Shown here: positions 36,262 to 45,756 of the stretch, piece after piece
Position numbering within the stretch: the stretch's first letter is position 1
How the letters are laid out: each line of letters begins with the position of its first letter
DNA from: Parvimonas parva
GTDB lineage: Bacteria; Bacillota; Clostridia; Tissierellales; Peptoniphilaceae
DNA length: 64,000 nucleotides
Assembly (NCBI RefSeq): GCF_016552165.1
Contig: NZ_JACVDA010000004.1
Location: 1 to 64,000, forward strand
Reading direction: 5' to 3'
Notes under the pieces: model-generated
What the model was told of the DNA's origin: nothing
The model's input: the letters and a program-made list of their open reading frames with translations, nothing else
Database searches by the model: none
Program-made: the position numbers and the translations under genes

Positions 36262-36807
36262 CTAATCCCAACTTGGTGGATTTGTTTTTGTTTCTGTATT
36301 TTTGAAATATTCGTATTCAGTAAAGCCCATCATTCTTGAAATTAAAACCAATGGGAATACTAACATTGTCCTGTTAAATTTAGTAACAGTATCATTGTAA
36401 ACCATTCTTGAATTTTTAACATCTTGTTCATAAGAGTCAATTTTATCCATTGTATTTAAATACAATGTATTGGCTTTTAATTCCGGATAATTTTCAACAA
36501 CTACTGCAAGTCTTGAAAGAGCTTGTGTAAACATATTGTTATCAGCCTCAATATCTTTTACTGTACTGTTACTGTTTACGCCACCTCTTTGTGCAATTAC
36601 ATTTTTCAATGTTTCTGATTCATGTTCAGAATACTTTTTAGTTGCATCAATCAAAGATTTTAAAGCGTCCCATCTTGATTCAACATTTGCTGCAATTTGT
36701 CCCATTGCATTCTTAACCATTTCTCTTAGTCTTATAAGTTTATTATATCCTGCTATAATCCAAAGTACTAAAAGAACTACAATCCCTAAAATTATATACA
36801 ATATCAT
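36262..36807 (-). CDS. lemA: LemA family protein
   Basis: 181 aa. One N-terminal membrane helix (residues 2-20), then the LemA helical domain (YNKLIRLREMVKNAMGQIAANVESRWDALKSLI and YPELKANTLY, later FPLVLISRMMGF). Start ATG with GGAGG upstream. It follows the DUF2207 protein by 20 nt, a pair conserved in many bacteria; precise role unknown. Confidence 0.92.
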   Translation of the reverse strand: MILYIILGIVVLLVLWIIAGYNKLIRLREMVKNAMGQIAANVESRWDALKSLIDATKKYSEHESETLKNVIAQRGGVNSNSTVKDIEADNNMFTQALSRLAVVVENYPELKANTLYLNTMDKIDSYEQDVKNSRMVYNDTVTKFNRTMLVFPLVLISRMMGFTEYEYFKNTETKTNPPSWD

Positions 36808-36827
36808 TGTACATTCCTCCTTTTATA

Positions 36828-38534
36828 TTATCTAGTGCCACCACCGGAGCCTCCACCAAAAGAGCCTCTACCTCCACCTCTGCTGGAGAAACCTCCTCCA
36901 CCACTTGATGAACTTGCAACAGCAGTTGAATAAGCATCTACAAATGTATTTGAGAATACTGATGAATATATCATCGCAGTATGTAACGAATTTACATCGA
37001 CATCATATTCTTCCAAAACTTCCGGTGCTAATTTCTTTAATTGTTTTTGAACTTCCTCTGCAACATCAAAAAGTGTCGCATAAATTAATAAATCTTTCCA
37101 AACTTTTATTTCTGAAACTTCTCTTTCACTTAAAAGAGTAAAATCTTTCAAATAATTATAGTAACCAACTAAATTTTTAGTAAACTCTTTACCATTTTCG
37201 TTATATTCCAACAAAATTTTTCCGTTATCTTTTTTACTTAAAAAACCATTTTGTATTAAAAAGGCTTTAGAATTTTTGTCAAAAACTCCAGTTACTCTTT
37301 TAAATTCACTTCTATTTTTCTCTTTAGATAAATACTTTTTAAATTCATTTTGTTGTAAAATTCTGTCCTCACTTGACGCAACTTCAACCATATCAAATAA
37401 ACTTTTTTCATTTTCATCTTCAAAATTATATTTTATATGGTCATTTATCTTCAAAGACATAGTTTCTTTTTTAAATATAAATCCCGTTTCTTCAGTTATA
37501 GGAATCAAAAGTTTATCTTGTATCCATTTTAAGAAATAGGCCCTTATCATAGACTTATCAGAATCAAACTTTGCACTATCCAAAACCATTGATAAGTTTT
37601 TCCATTCATTAGTTGGCAAACTTCTATAATATTCACCCTTTAAATCGCCTTTTTTATATCCACCTTTAATTCTTTTACTTTTAAAAGAACCTCTTAAAAG
37701 TGGTATAATTGCTAAAATATATAACAATTTATATAACTTCTTAAAACTGAAGGCACTTTGTTTTGTAGTTTTTTTATATTGTGAGCCTTTAAAAGCCATA
37801 TCTTTATAATATGAAAAGTCTTTATTTATTTTTTCTCCAGAAATTATTTCCCCTTTATTTAACTGAGTTAAAATAGTTACATAGTTTGAACTTCTAAGAC
37901 CTTCTAAAGTTTTAAAAACTATTTTACCATCAATAAATTCAATTTTACCTTTATTACCAAAAGCCCAAATTTTAGAATTTGTATTGTCAAATTTTCCGTC
38001 TTCCTTTGAAATACTAACGCTAACTTTTTGTGGAGGAGCAGATAAGCTGTCATTTACAAATTTCCAGAAAATCATATCTGAATCATTTAACAATTTTACA
38101 AAATTTGTAACTTTATATCTTAAAACAAAAGTATTTCTTTTATATTCTCCAAAGCCGAAACAAAGTTCATAACCATTTGAAGTTTTAACAACTCCAGACT
38201 TTTTCGCCTTTTGTGCTCTACTTGCTTTTGTATTCCAACCAAACCCTAGTGATTCATACTGAATTTCTTTTCCATTTAAAATTTCTGAAACTTTAAAATC
38301 TTTAATTTCACTTTTTCCTAAATTTTCAATCGGAATATAGTATTCAGTTCCCTTAGTTGGCTTGAAATCCATAATACTTTCAATATCTGCACTACCGTCT
38401 TTATTAATTTTTACATTTATTTTATTTTCATAAAAATCATCTGCAAAAGCATTTGAAAGTGGTATCGCTAAGATACTAATCAGTATAAAAGAAAATACAA
38501 AAAACTTTTTTACGAAATTTCTAAAATTTTTCAT
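36828..38534 (-). CDS. DUF2207 domain membrane protein, glycine-rich C-terminus
   Basis: 568 aa. Signal peptide (residues 1-31, cleavage after AFA), extracellular DUF2207 domain (DFYENKINVKINKDGSADI... to about 235), a membrane segment near 265, and a cytosolic half. The C-terminus (SSSGGGGFSSRGGGRG-like) is nearly all Gly, Ser and Arg, a hallmark of the family. It lies between gltX (6 nt) and lemA. Confidence 0.88.
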   Translation of the reverse strand: MKNFRNFVKKFFVFSFILISILAIPLSNAFADDFYENKINVKINKDGSADIESIMDFKPTKGTEYYIPIENLGKSEIKDFKVSEILNGKEIQYESLGFGWNTKASRAQKAKKSGVVKTSNGYELCFGFGEYKRNTFVLRYKVTNFVKLLNDSDMIFWKFVNDSLSAPPQKVSVSISKEDGKFDNTNSKIWAFGNKGKIEFIDGKIVFKTLEGLRSSNYVTILTQLNKGEIISGEKINKDFSYYKDMAFKGSQYKKTTKQSAFSFKKLYKLLYILAIIPLLRGSFKSKRIKGGYKKGDLKGEYYRSLPTNEWKNLSMVLDSAKFDSDKSMIRAYFLKWIQDKLLIPITEETGFIFKKETMSLKINDHIKYNFEDENEKSLFDMVEVASSEDRILQQNEFKKYLSKEKNRSEFKRVTGVFDKNSKAFLIQNGFLSKKDNGKILLEYNENGKEFTKNLVGYYNYLKDFTLLSEREVSEIKVWKDLLIYATLFDVAEEVQKQLKKLAPEVLEEYDVDVNSLHTAMIYSSVFSNTFVDAYSTAVASSSSGGGGFSSRGGGRGSFGGGSGGGTR

Positions 38535-38540
38535 AAAAAC

Positions 38541-39989
38541 CTACCCTAATCTTCTTAAAACCTCTTCTTTACCTAAAATTTCCAAAATATTTGAAAGTTC
38601 AGGACCATGAACTTGACCTGTAAGCAATGCTCTAACAGGCATATATAAATCTTTCCCTTTAAATCCTGATGCTTTTTGAATTTTTTTCATAAAGCCTTTA
38701 GCAACTTCATCATCAATTTCTTCAATTTGAGATAATTCTTCTCTGATTTTTTCTTTCAAAATTTCTATATGAGCAACATTTCTCATTTCCACAGCATCTT
38801 GTTCAACTTCAACATCTTCAAATAAAAATCTTGATTGTTCAACTATTTGTGGAAGTCTTGAAATAGATTCTTGGAAAGTCTTTGTGATAAGAAGAAGTCT
38901 TTGTTCACAAACATCTTCCTTAACAAAACCTGCATCAACTAAATATGGTTTAACAAGTTTAGCAAGTTCTGAAATTTCCATTTTTCTAATGTATTGAGCG
39001 TTAACCCAATCAAGTTTGTCAACATCGAAAACTCCACCGGATTTTGAAACTCTTTCAAAAGAGAATTGTTCAACCATTTCTTCTAAAGATAAAATTTCTT
39101 CATTACTTTCAGGACTCCAACCAACAAGCGCAAGATAATTTATAAGTGCCTCAGGTAAATAACCCTTTAATCTGAAATCTTCAACAGATGCATCGTCATT
39201 TCTCTTAGATAATTTTTTACCACTCTTATTTAAAACTGTTGGTAAATGAACGAAAGTCGGTTTTTCAAAACCTAATGCCTCATATAGATAAATATGTTTA
39301 GGAGTTGATGAAATCCATTCATCTCCTCTAACAATATGAGTAATTCCCATTAAATGGTCATCAATAACAACTGCAAAATGATAAGTTGGAAAACCGTCAG
39401 CTTTGATTAAAACTTGGTCGTCCATATCATTTGTATTTATTGTGATTTTTCCTTTGATAACATCTTCAAAAACTATATCTCTATTTTCAGGTAACTTTAA
39501 TCTAATTACATAACTTTCTCCATTTGCAATTCTCTTTTTAGCATCTTCAATGCTAATTCCCTTGCAAAGTCCGTCATATCTTGGAATCTTTCCGTCAGCT
39601 TTTTGTTGATTCTTTATATCGTCAAGTCTTTCCTTACTACAGAAACAATAATAAGCATATCCTTTTTCTATAAGTTCTTCTGCATATTTATTATAAATTC
39701 CTTTTTCAACTCTGTCAGATTGAATGTAAGGACCACATTCTCCAACTTCAGTAATCTTATCGTTTTCGTCTAAGCAAACTCCTTCGTCAGCCTCAACGCC
39801 TGACCACTTAAGCTCATGAATTAAATTTTCAATAGCTCCTTCAACATATCTTGTTCTGTCTGTATCTTCAATTCTAAGTAAAAATTTTCCACCTTTTTGT
39901 TTAGCATATAAATAATTATAAAGTGCAGTTCTAAGTCCTCCTATATGTAAATATCCTGTTGGACTTGGTGCAAAACGTAATCTAACCAT
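38541..39989 (-). CDS. gltX: Glutamyl-tRNA synthetase
   Basis: 482 aa, class I synthetase. HIGH motif is HIGG (residues 15-18) and KMSKS motif is KLSKR in NKSGKKLSKRNDDAS. The zinc-type cysteines CFCSKERL are near residue 115. No glutaminyl-tRNA synthetase is visible in this window; with gatCAB present the enzyme probably also charges tRNA-Gln with Glu. ATG with AGGAGG upstream. First gene of gltX - DUF2207 - lemA. Confidence 0.97.
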   Translation of the reverse strand: MVRLRFAPSPTGYLHIGGLRTALYNYLYAKQKGGKFLLRIEDTDRTRYVEGAIENLIHELKWSGVEADEGVCLDENDKITEVGECGPYIQSDRVEKGIYNKYAEELIEKGYAYYCFCSKERLDDIKNQQKADGKIPRYDGLCKGISIEDAKKRIANGESYVIRLKLPENRDIVFEDVIKGKITINTNDMDDQVLIKADGFPTYHFAVVIDDHLMGITHIVRGDEWISSTPKHIYLYEALGFEKPTFVHLPTVLNKSGKKLSKRNDDASVEDFRLKGYLPEALINYLALVGWSPESNEEILSLEEMVEQFSFERVSKSGGVFDVDKLDWVNAQYIRKMEISELAKLVKPYLVDAGFVKEDVCEQRLLLITKTFQESISRLPQIVEQSRFLFEDVEVEQDAVEMRNVAHIEILKEKIREELSQIEEIDDEVAKGFMKKIQKASGFKGKDLYMPVRALLTGQVHGPELSNILEILGKEEVLRRLG

Positions 39990-40029
39990 TTTCTTTTCCT
40001 CCTAAAATAATGAATATAATCTCAAGATA

Positions 40030-40058
40030 ATTATATATCAATTATATTAATTTGTAAA
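40030..40058 (-). promoter_or_regulatory. SigA promoter of gltX
   Basis: On the minus strand TTTACA (40053-40058), 17-bp spacer, TATAAT (40030-40035), giving a leader of about 35 nt. No T-box is present in this short leader. Confidence 0.75.
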
Positions 40059-40279
40059 GGTTTTTAACAAAAAATCAAGCTCAAATGCATACATAAAAAC
40101 CATAAATCTGTAACGATTACATTTTATACTTGCAATTCGTTAAAATATTAATTCTATTTATATATAATACATTATTAATATAATAAAAATAACTCTTTAC
40201 TCTACTCTTTCTAAAACAAATAGGCACAATTTTACATATTGCAAATAAAATATTACATCTATTCTTATTAAATTTCAAT

Positions 40280-40639
40280 TTATTTAACATTTGAAACATC
40301 CCCCATCAAATTAGCTATATGATGAGGAATCATAGAAACTTGCATTGACATTTCAACATGATAATTTTTATCTATACATTCATCCCAATACTCAAGATGC
40401 TTTTTATCTATCCACGAATCAGACTCTTCCACTCTTATTCCATTTTCTCCCTGAATTGAATACCAATAAAGATACTCTTCATTATCACATTTTTCTCGAA
40501 AAATAGTTTCTACATACATTTTCTCTCCGTCCAAAGTAAGTAATACTTCCTCCATATTTTCATTTAAAAAATTCATCCACTTATCTACTACTTCCGACTT
40601 CCCTTTTCTGACACGAAATCGTGATAATTCTATATTCAT
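40280..40639 (-). CDS. DUF6176 family protein
   Basis: 119 aa, soluble. IELSRFRVRKGKSEVVDKWMNFLNENMEEVLLTLDGEKMYVETIF and the later SWIDKKHLEYWDECID match the DUF6176 pattern (small ferredoxin-like fold, unknown role). Start at ATG 40639: the preceding in-frame ATG lies within the GGAGG ribosome site. It follows the hsdR gene in the same direction and may be its last cotranscribed gene. Confidence 0.78.
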   Translation of the reverse strand: MNIELSRFRVRKGKSEVVDKWMNFLNENMEEVLLTLDGEKMYVETIFREKCDNEEYLYWYSIQGENGIRVEESDSWIDKKHLEYWDECIDKNYHVEMSMQVSMIPHHIANLMGDVSNVK

Positions 40640-40697
40640 ACTTTCCTCCAAAAATAGTACTTTTTTTATATTTTACTTTCTAAAAATTTACAATATT

Positions 40698-43600
40698 CTA
40701 AATTCCAACAAAAACTTCGACAACTTTTCTTATCTTTTCTAAGACTATTTCTTTTTTCTTTTCTCTTACTCCACCTCTTCTGGATAGTGGGGGGATTATT
40801 CCGTCTAATTCATCTCCTGCATATTCCACATATCCTTTTGATACGGATTTTTCTATAAATCTGTTGGCTTTTTCGTTTAGATTTTCTTCAACAATTAGTT
40901 GATTAATTTTAACTACTTTTTCTTTTTTTGCAAAATCATAAAAAGTTTCAATAATATCGTCAGTATTTTTCAACTCTGATAATCTTGTCTTGCTTATAAA
41001 TTCCATAATTAAATCTTCTTTTGCTCTTGTTCCAAGGCTTGATCTGATTACTCTACGAACTTCAGCTTTTAAACTTTCGATATCGTCATTTTCTCTTGCC
41101 TTTTCAAGAATCAAAGCTAAAATATAATCTAGATTAATTTCGTCAGTTTTTAACAAATCAATTTGAAATTCAACATCTGAAAAGTCTATTTGTTCCCCTT
41201 CAGCTTCTTTACTTCTTCTTTCATTTAAAATGCTTTCTCTGATATCTACATATACACTTTTCATGTCTTGCATTTGTCTATCAGAAATAATTTTTTCAAA
41301 ACTTTCAAACTCATCAAAATTTCTAAGAATATTCTCAGCCTTTAATAGTTCTCCAAAAAGCTGTACAAATTCTTTTTTATCAGCATCAAGAACAATTTCA
41401 GTTGGATCAGGAAATTTTGCAATTATTTCTTCACATATATCCTTATACCCTTTAAATTTCTTTCCTGTTTCTTCATCTGTAAAACCGTTGATATATTCGT
41501 CATAACTCTTTTCTAAAATTACATTGACACTATTTTCATCTCCAAAAGTTTTAATCGCATCTTCTGTAGCTTTTTCCAAATTTCTAAAACATACAATATT
41601 TCCAAAAGTTTTTACTTTATTTAAGATACGATTAGTTCTTGAAAATGCTTGAATAAGTCCGTGATATCTTAAATTTTTATCTACAAATAGAGTATTTAAT
41701 GTAGGTGCATCAAAACCTGTTAAAAACATTCCAACTACAATAAGCAAATCAACTTCTTTGTTCTTTACTCTATTAGATAAATCAGAATAATAATTTTGAA
41801 ATTCCTTTCCTTCAGTTGAAAAATTTGTTTTAAAAAGTTTATTATAGTCATTTATTGCCCTATTCAAGAACTCTTTTGCTGTCGAATCCATAGCCGACGG
41901 TTCAAAATTTTCATCCTCTATTTCTCCAATTGCAGATGGGTCTTCATTGGCGGAAAAACTATAGATTGTAGCAACTTTTAATCTCTTTTCTTCCGGTAAA
42001 TCCTCTTGTTGTTTTTGAAATTCTTCATAATACAATTTTGCAGCCTCTACACTCTGAACAGCAAACATCGCATTGAATCCATTTAATCTTCTGTGTTTTA
42101 AATCATAAAACTCATTTCTATGTGTCTTAGTATCAAAAACTTTTAAAACATATTTTGTAATTTCAGAAATTCGGTCAGGATGCATTAACATTTTTTTCTC
42201 TAATTTCTTTAGCTTTTCCTCATCCATTTCCATTTCATACTCTTTAAATTTAGGAGTAATATTATTATAGTCAACCTTGAATTTTAAAACTTTTCCGTCT
42301 CTAATCGCATCGGTAATTACATAACAATGCAGTTGTGCACCGAATGTTCCTGAAGTCGTATCTCCTTTAAGAGAATTTTCAGGAAAAATAGGTGTTCCAG
42401 TAAATCCAAATTGATAATATTTTTTAAATGATTTTCTAATATTTTTTTGTGCATCTCCAAACTGTGAACGATGACATTCATCAAATATAAGAACACAATG
42501 TTTATCATAAATTGGATGATTAGGATTTTTCTTTACAAATTCATTTAACTTTTGGATTGTAGTAACAACAATTCTATTGTCATCCTTTTCAATGGATTTT
42601 TTAAGTTCTTTAGTGTCCTTACTTCCATTTACACTATCTTCTTGAAATCTTTTATATTCTTTCATAGTTTGATAGTCCAAATCTTTTCTATCAACTACAA
42701 AAAACACTTTATCAATAAAATCAAGACTAGTTGCAAGTCTTGCAGTCTTAAAAGAAGTTAGAGTTTTGCCGGAACCCGTTGTATGCCAAATAAAGCCACC
42801 AGCTTCAGCAGTTCCTGCTTTTTTACCCTCATAACTTGACTTTATTTTCCATAAAATCCTTTCGGTAGCTGCTATCTGATAAGGTCTCATAATAAGCAAA
42901 GTGTTACTTGCATCAAAAACACAATATTTTGTAAGCACTTCAAGAATAACTCTTTTTTCAAAAAATGTTTTAGTAAAATCTTCTAAATCACGAATAACCT
43001 TATTTTTAGCATCTGCCCATTCACAAGTAAATTCATAATTATTTTTATTTTTTGCAGTTGTATTTGCAAAATATCTCGTATAAGTTCCGTTGGAGATTAC
43101 AAAAATTTGCACAAATTTATAAAGAGAATGATCTAAATTAAAACTCTCTTTACTATATCTGTGAATTTGATTAAATGCTTCTTGTAAAGGTACTCCTCTT
43201 TTCTTTAACTCTATATGAACTAAAGGCAAGCCATTTACTAAAATAGTTACATCATAACGATTTTGATTTCTATCTCCTCCAATGACTTGATTTACAACTT
43301 GTAAAAAGTTATTGTGAATATTATTTTTGTCAATAATTTTTATATTTAGTAGATGTCCGTCATCAAAAGTAAAATCGTAGATATAGTCCTCTTGTATTTT
43401 TCTGGTCTTTTCAACCATTCCTTCATTAGGAGCATCTAAATACTCAATTAAAAATCTTTCCCACTCTGAATTTGAAAAAGAAACATTATTCAATCTTTCG
43501 ATTTGAACTTTTAAATTCGCATACAATTCATCACTAGTCTTGAAATTTTCTCTTTCATAACCTTGAGCAACTAAATTAGCTATCAACTCTCTTTCAAGCT

Positions 43601-43721
43601 CAGCTTCACTTTGATATGAGCCTTCGCCAACTCTATTATTTTTGTCATAATGTGCTAAGATAATTCCTCCTGTCATCTCAGCAATGGTTGACACACTGTA
43701 TTTACTCGTATCCTCTGACAT
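40698..43721 (-). CDS. hsdR: Type I restriction enzyme, R subunit
   Basis: 1007 aa. N-terminal PD-(D/E)xK nuclease: Asp157 in YDVTILVNG and Glu171-Leu-Lys173 in VHIELKK. Superfamily 2 translocase with Walker A TTGSGKT (314-320), DECH box in IFDECHRSQFG, and FTGTP. Helicase C-terminal part with FLTGFDAPTLNTLFVDK. It follows the ADP-ribosylglycohydrolase gene without spacing. With hsdM interrupted, no modification-dependent complex can form, so the nuclease is likely idle unless the inserted element leaves. Confidence 0.95.
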   Translation of the reverse strand: MSEDTSKYSVSTIAEMTGGIILAHYDKNNRVGEGSYQSEAELERELIANLVAQGYERENFKTSDELYANLKVQIERLNNVSFSNSEWERFLIEYLDAPNEGMVEKTRKIQEDYIYDFTFDDGHLLNIKIIDKNNIHNNFLQVVNQVIGGDRNQNRYDVTILVNGLPLVHIELKKRGVPLQEAFNQIHRYSKESFNLDHSLYKFVQIFVISNGTYTRYFANTTAKNKNNYEFTCEWADAKNKVIRDLEDFTKTFFEKRVILEVLTKYCVFDASNTLLIMRPYQIAATERILWKIKSSYEGKKAGTAEAGGFIWHTTGSGKTLTSFKTARLATSLDFIDKVFFVVDRKDLDYQTMKEYKRFQEDSVNGSKDTKELKKSIEKDDNRIVVTTIQKLNEFVKKNPNHPIYDKHCVLIFDECHRSQFGDAQKNIRKSFKKYYQFGFTGTPIFPENSLKGDTTSGTFGAQLHCYVITDAIRDGKVLKFKVDYNNITPKFKEYEMEMDEEKLKKLEKKMLMHPDRISEITKYVLKVFDTKTHRNEFYDLKHRRLNGFNAMFAVQSVEAAKLYYEEFQKQQEDLPEEKRLKVATIYSFSANEDPSAIGEIEDENFEPSAMDSTAKEFLNRAINDYNKLFKTNFSTEGKEFQNYYSDLSNRVKNKEVDLLIVVGMFLTGFDAPTLNTLFVDKNLRYHGLIQAFSRTNRILNKVKTFGNIVCFRNLEKATEDAIKTFGDENSVNVILEKSYDEYINGFTDEETGKKFKGYKDICEEIIAKFPDPTEIVLDADKKEFVQLFGELLKAENILRNFDEFESFEKIISDRQMQDMKSVYVDIRESILNERRSKEAEGEQIDFSDVEFQIDLLKTDEINLDYILALILEKARENDDIESLKAEVRRVIRSSLGTRAKEDLIMEFISKTRLSELKNTDDIIETFYDFAKKEKVVKINQLIVEENLNEKANRFIEKSVSKGYVEYAGDELDGIIPPLSRRGGVREKKKEIVLEKIRKVVEVFVGI

Positions 43722-44543
43722 CTAAACACTCCCTCCATAAGTTTTAGAAACATATTCTAAAAATTCTTCCAATTTCTTCACTACTTCTTTATCTGATTTT
43801 TCAATCCATCTTTTAGGAATGCTTTCATATCCAAATTTTGCACCGGCAATACTTCCTGCTATCCCTGCAATTGTATCTGCATCTCCGCCGTGATTTACAG
43901 CACCAATGATACAATCTTCAAAAGATTTCTTTTCACTCCAATAAATAGCATTGTTGAAAGTATTGATAATATATCCACTGGGCTCTAAAAGAACTCTCTT
44001 TTTTAGACTTATACTCTTTCCTAAAATGTGAGCTTTTATAATTTCAGTATATTCCTTTAAAATATTTCTACAAATATCATTATTATGCGTAATATCTCCC
44101 TGAATAAAATTAATTTCTACAGATTTTTCTGAATTTAATAATGCACAAGGCAGAGCTCTCATAAGACTTCCATTCCCCAAAGCAGTATTATCCTCTGCAA
44201 TATAATTTCCGGACTCCTTATAAAAAGCTAATGCTCTCCTACATTGATTTCCGATGTCTTTAGGATTAGTATCATACCAATAAACAAAACGATTAGCCAC
44301 ATCTTTCTTAAAATTCTTAAAATCATTTTTCATAAGAACTTCCATAACACAAATTGACATCTGTGTGTCATCTGTAACTTCTCCAGCCTTTAAGTCGAGC
44401 CAACCTCCACCTACTATATCAGTAAGTTTTGCGTATTCACTTTTTATTTCAGCCTCACTCATAAATTCAGTAGTTGCTCCCATTGCATCTCCAATCGCAA
44501 AACCATAGAGCGAACCCTTTAACCTGTCTTTAATATTATTCAT
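43722..44543 (-). CDS. ADP-ribosylglycohydrolase family protein in the hsd operon
   Basis: 273 aa. DraG/ARH fold: GSLYGFAIGDAMGATTEF near the start, TDDTQMS with metal-binding residues, and the C-terminal NHGGDADTIAGIAGSIAGA, which carries the second metal-site Asp pair. Such enzymes remove ADP-ribose from arginine or nucleic acids. It lies tightly between hsdS (16 nt) and hsdR (0 nt), so it is translated as part of the restriction system. I know no fixed role for it in type I systems; a self-protection or regulatory role is inference. Confidence 0.9.
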   Translation of the reverse strand: MNNIKDRLKGSLYGFAIGDAMGATTEFMSEAEIKSEYAKLTDIVGGGWLDLKAGEVTDDTQMSICVMEVLMKNDFKNFKKDVANRFVYWYDTNPKDIGNQCRRALAFYKESGNYIAEDNTALGNGSLMRALPCALLNSEKSVEINFIQGDITHNNDICRNILKEYTEIIKAHILGKSISLKKRVLLEPSGYIINTFNNAIYWSEKKSFEDCIIGAVNHGGDADTIAGIAGSIAGAKFGYESIPKRWIEKSDKEVVKKLEEFLEYVSKTYGGSV

Positions 44544-44559
44544 ACATCCTCACTTTAAA

Positions 44560-45756
44560 TTATCTATCAAAACTTAATAGCTTTTCTCTGTAATACTCAT
44601 ATTGCTTTTGTCTTAATTCAATTTCCTTTGGCAATAAACCTTTTGTATCAGCTAGCAAAGATTGAAATTTATCAAGAATTTCAACCACTTTGTTTTGAAT
44701 TTCAATAGGTGGTAAATCTATTCTTAATTTATTCAAAATAGTCTGTGTAAGACTTGGTCTTGTAGAATCTGTACTTAACTTATCCATATCATAATTTTCG
44801 ATAAAATAATATAAATACTTAGGTATAATTTTTTTGTCATCTATTTCTGTATAAAAAATAGTATCAACATTCCAAAATGGCTCCTCTATATAAAACACAT
44901 TATCTATTGAACCCTTTCTTGGAATTAGTACAGTAGGTTTATTATATGAATATTTATCGACAAAAACATTCATTTTCCCACCACTACCATATACAGGTAT
45001 GTTCCCATTTCCTAAAGCTTTCCAATCTTTTCCATTCTTTATTTTTGTGATTTCTCCAAGAGTAGTTACCTTTAAACTATACCCCCCCCCCCCGAGAATT
45101 TCTGGGTTATTTGACAATTTATTCAAATATTCTTCGCTTAAAAGCATATCTCTATAATATTCATACTGTTTAGTTCTAGCCTGTAATTCAGCCTGTAATT
45201 CAGTAACATAATTTGTAAATTTGTCAAGTATTTTTACAATTTTTTCTTGAGTTTCTATTGACGGAATAGGTATTTGCAATTGTTCTATTTCACTTTTAGC
45301 AATTGTCTTTCTAGTATTTCCAAATACTCTTTTATATAATTTTTCTCTAAAATTTTCACTTTGAAATAAATAATTTAAATAACAAGACGTAATAAAAGAT
45401 TTATTTTTTAAGCGAACTCTCATTATATGGTATGAATATACAGTATTAAAAATATCCTCAGTTGCTACCCCTGACCTAAAAATATCGTCTGTGGTCTCAG
45501 AACTGGGAGTAACAAATATATCTCCAAACTCAATATTACAATTTTGTATTTTATTCTCTGGTGCCGTAACATTCATCGTAGGAATATTAGAATTAATATA
45601 TTGATTTTTATATACATCCATATAATTTAAAAGTTTTATAGGTGACTCTCCCAAAACTTTTTTCTTATCTACTCCTGCTCCTGTTATTTCTGCTATTTCC
45701 CCAAGTTTTTTCCATTCAACTTTTTCATTTTTTAGTAATTCATATATTTTACTCAT
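44560..45756 (-). CDS. hsdS: Type I restriction enzyme specificity subunit, in-frame with two variable tracts
   Basis: 398 aa. Two target-recognition domains (about 15-175 and 228-365), each followed by a conserved coiled-coil spacer ([18 protein letters not shown] and [18 protein letters not shown]), the usual architecture. Between them lie a perfect 12-bp tandem duplication (ELQA-ELQA, about residues 185-192) and a G12 tract coding for four glycines (222-225). The current frame is ON; a gain or loss of one G brings a stop within three codons, leaving a one-domain half subunit. It overlaps hsdM by 8 nt. Confidence 0.95.
   Translation of the reverse strand: MSKIYELLKNEKVEWKKLGEIAEITGAGVDKKKVLGESPIKLLNYMDVYKNQYINSNIPTMNVTAPENKIQNCNIEFGDIFVTPSSETTDDIFRSGVATEDIFNTVYSYHIMRVRLKNKSFITSCYLNYLFQSENFREKLYKRVFGNTRKTIAKSEIEQLQIPIPSIETQEKIVKILDKFTNYVTELQAELQARTKQYEYYRDMLLSEEYLNKLSNNPEILGGGGYSLKVTTLGEITKIKNGKDWKALGNGNIPVYGSGGKMNVFVDKYSYNKPTVLIPRKGSIDNVFYIEEPFWNVDTIFYTEIDDKKIIPKYLYYFIENYDMDKLSTDSTRPSLTQTILNKLRIDLPPIEIQNKVVEILDKFQSLLADTKGLLPKEIELRQKQYEYYREKLLSFDR
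45082..45093. repeat. Homopolymer G12/C12 in hsdS (phase-variation tract)
   Basis: Twelve consecutive C on the plus strand (G on the coding strand) in a genome region of very low GC. With 12 G the reading frame is open; 11 G give GGT ATA GTT TAA; 13 G give GTA TAG. Slipped-strand mispairing at such tracts is established in other phase-variable restriction systems. Confidence 0.93.
45178..45201. repeat. Two perfect 12-bp tandem repeats in hsdS spacer
   Basis: AGCCTGTAATTC occurs twice without mismatch (45178-45189 and 45190-45201), adding four codons (ELQA) per copy in the coiled-coil between the recognition domains. In EcoR124-type HsdS, a 12-bp repeat number difference in this place (TAEL) changes the length of the unspecific gap in the target sequence. 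Confidence 0.85.

Noticed and set aside
39990-40279. T-box leader for gltX
   Set aside because: The leader from the promoter at 40030-40058 is only about 35 nt and has no T-box sequence.
40117-40299. 60-codon frame upstream of gltX on the minus strand
   Set aside because: Overlaps the end of the DUF6176 gene, has no ribosome site, and has a composition typical of AT-rich noncoding DNA.
45082-45093. G12 tract as a sequencing error
   Set aside because: With 12 G the hsdS frame is open and complete with two domains; errors would most likely break it. Length heterogeneity remains to be checked.
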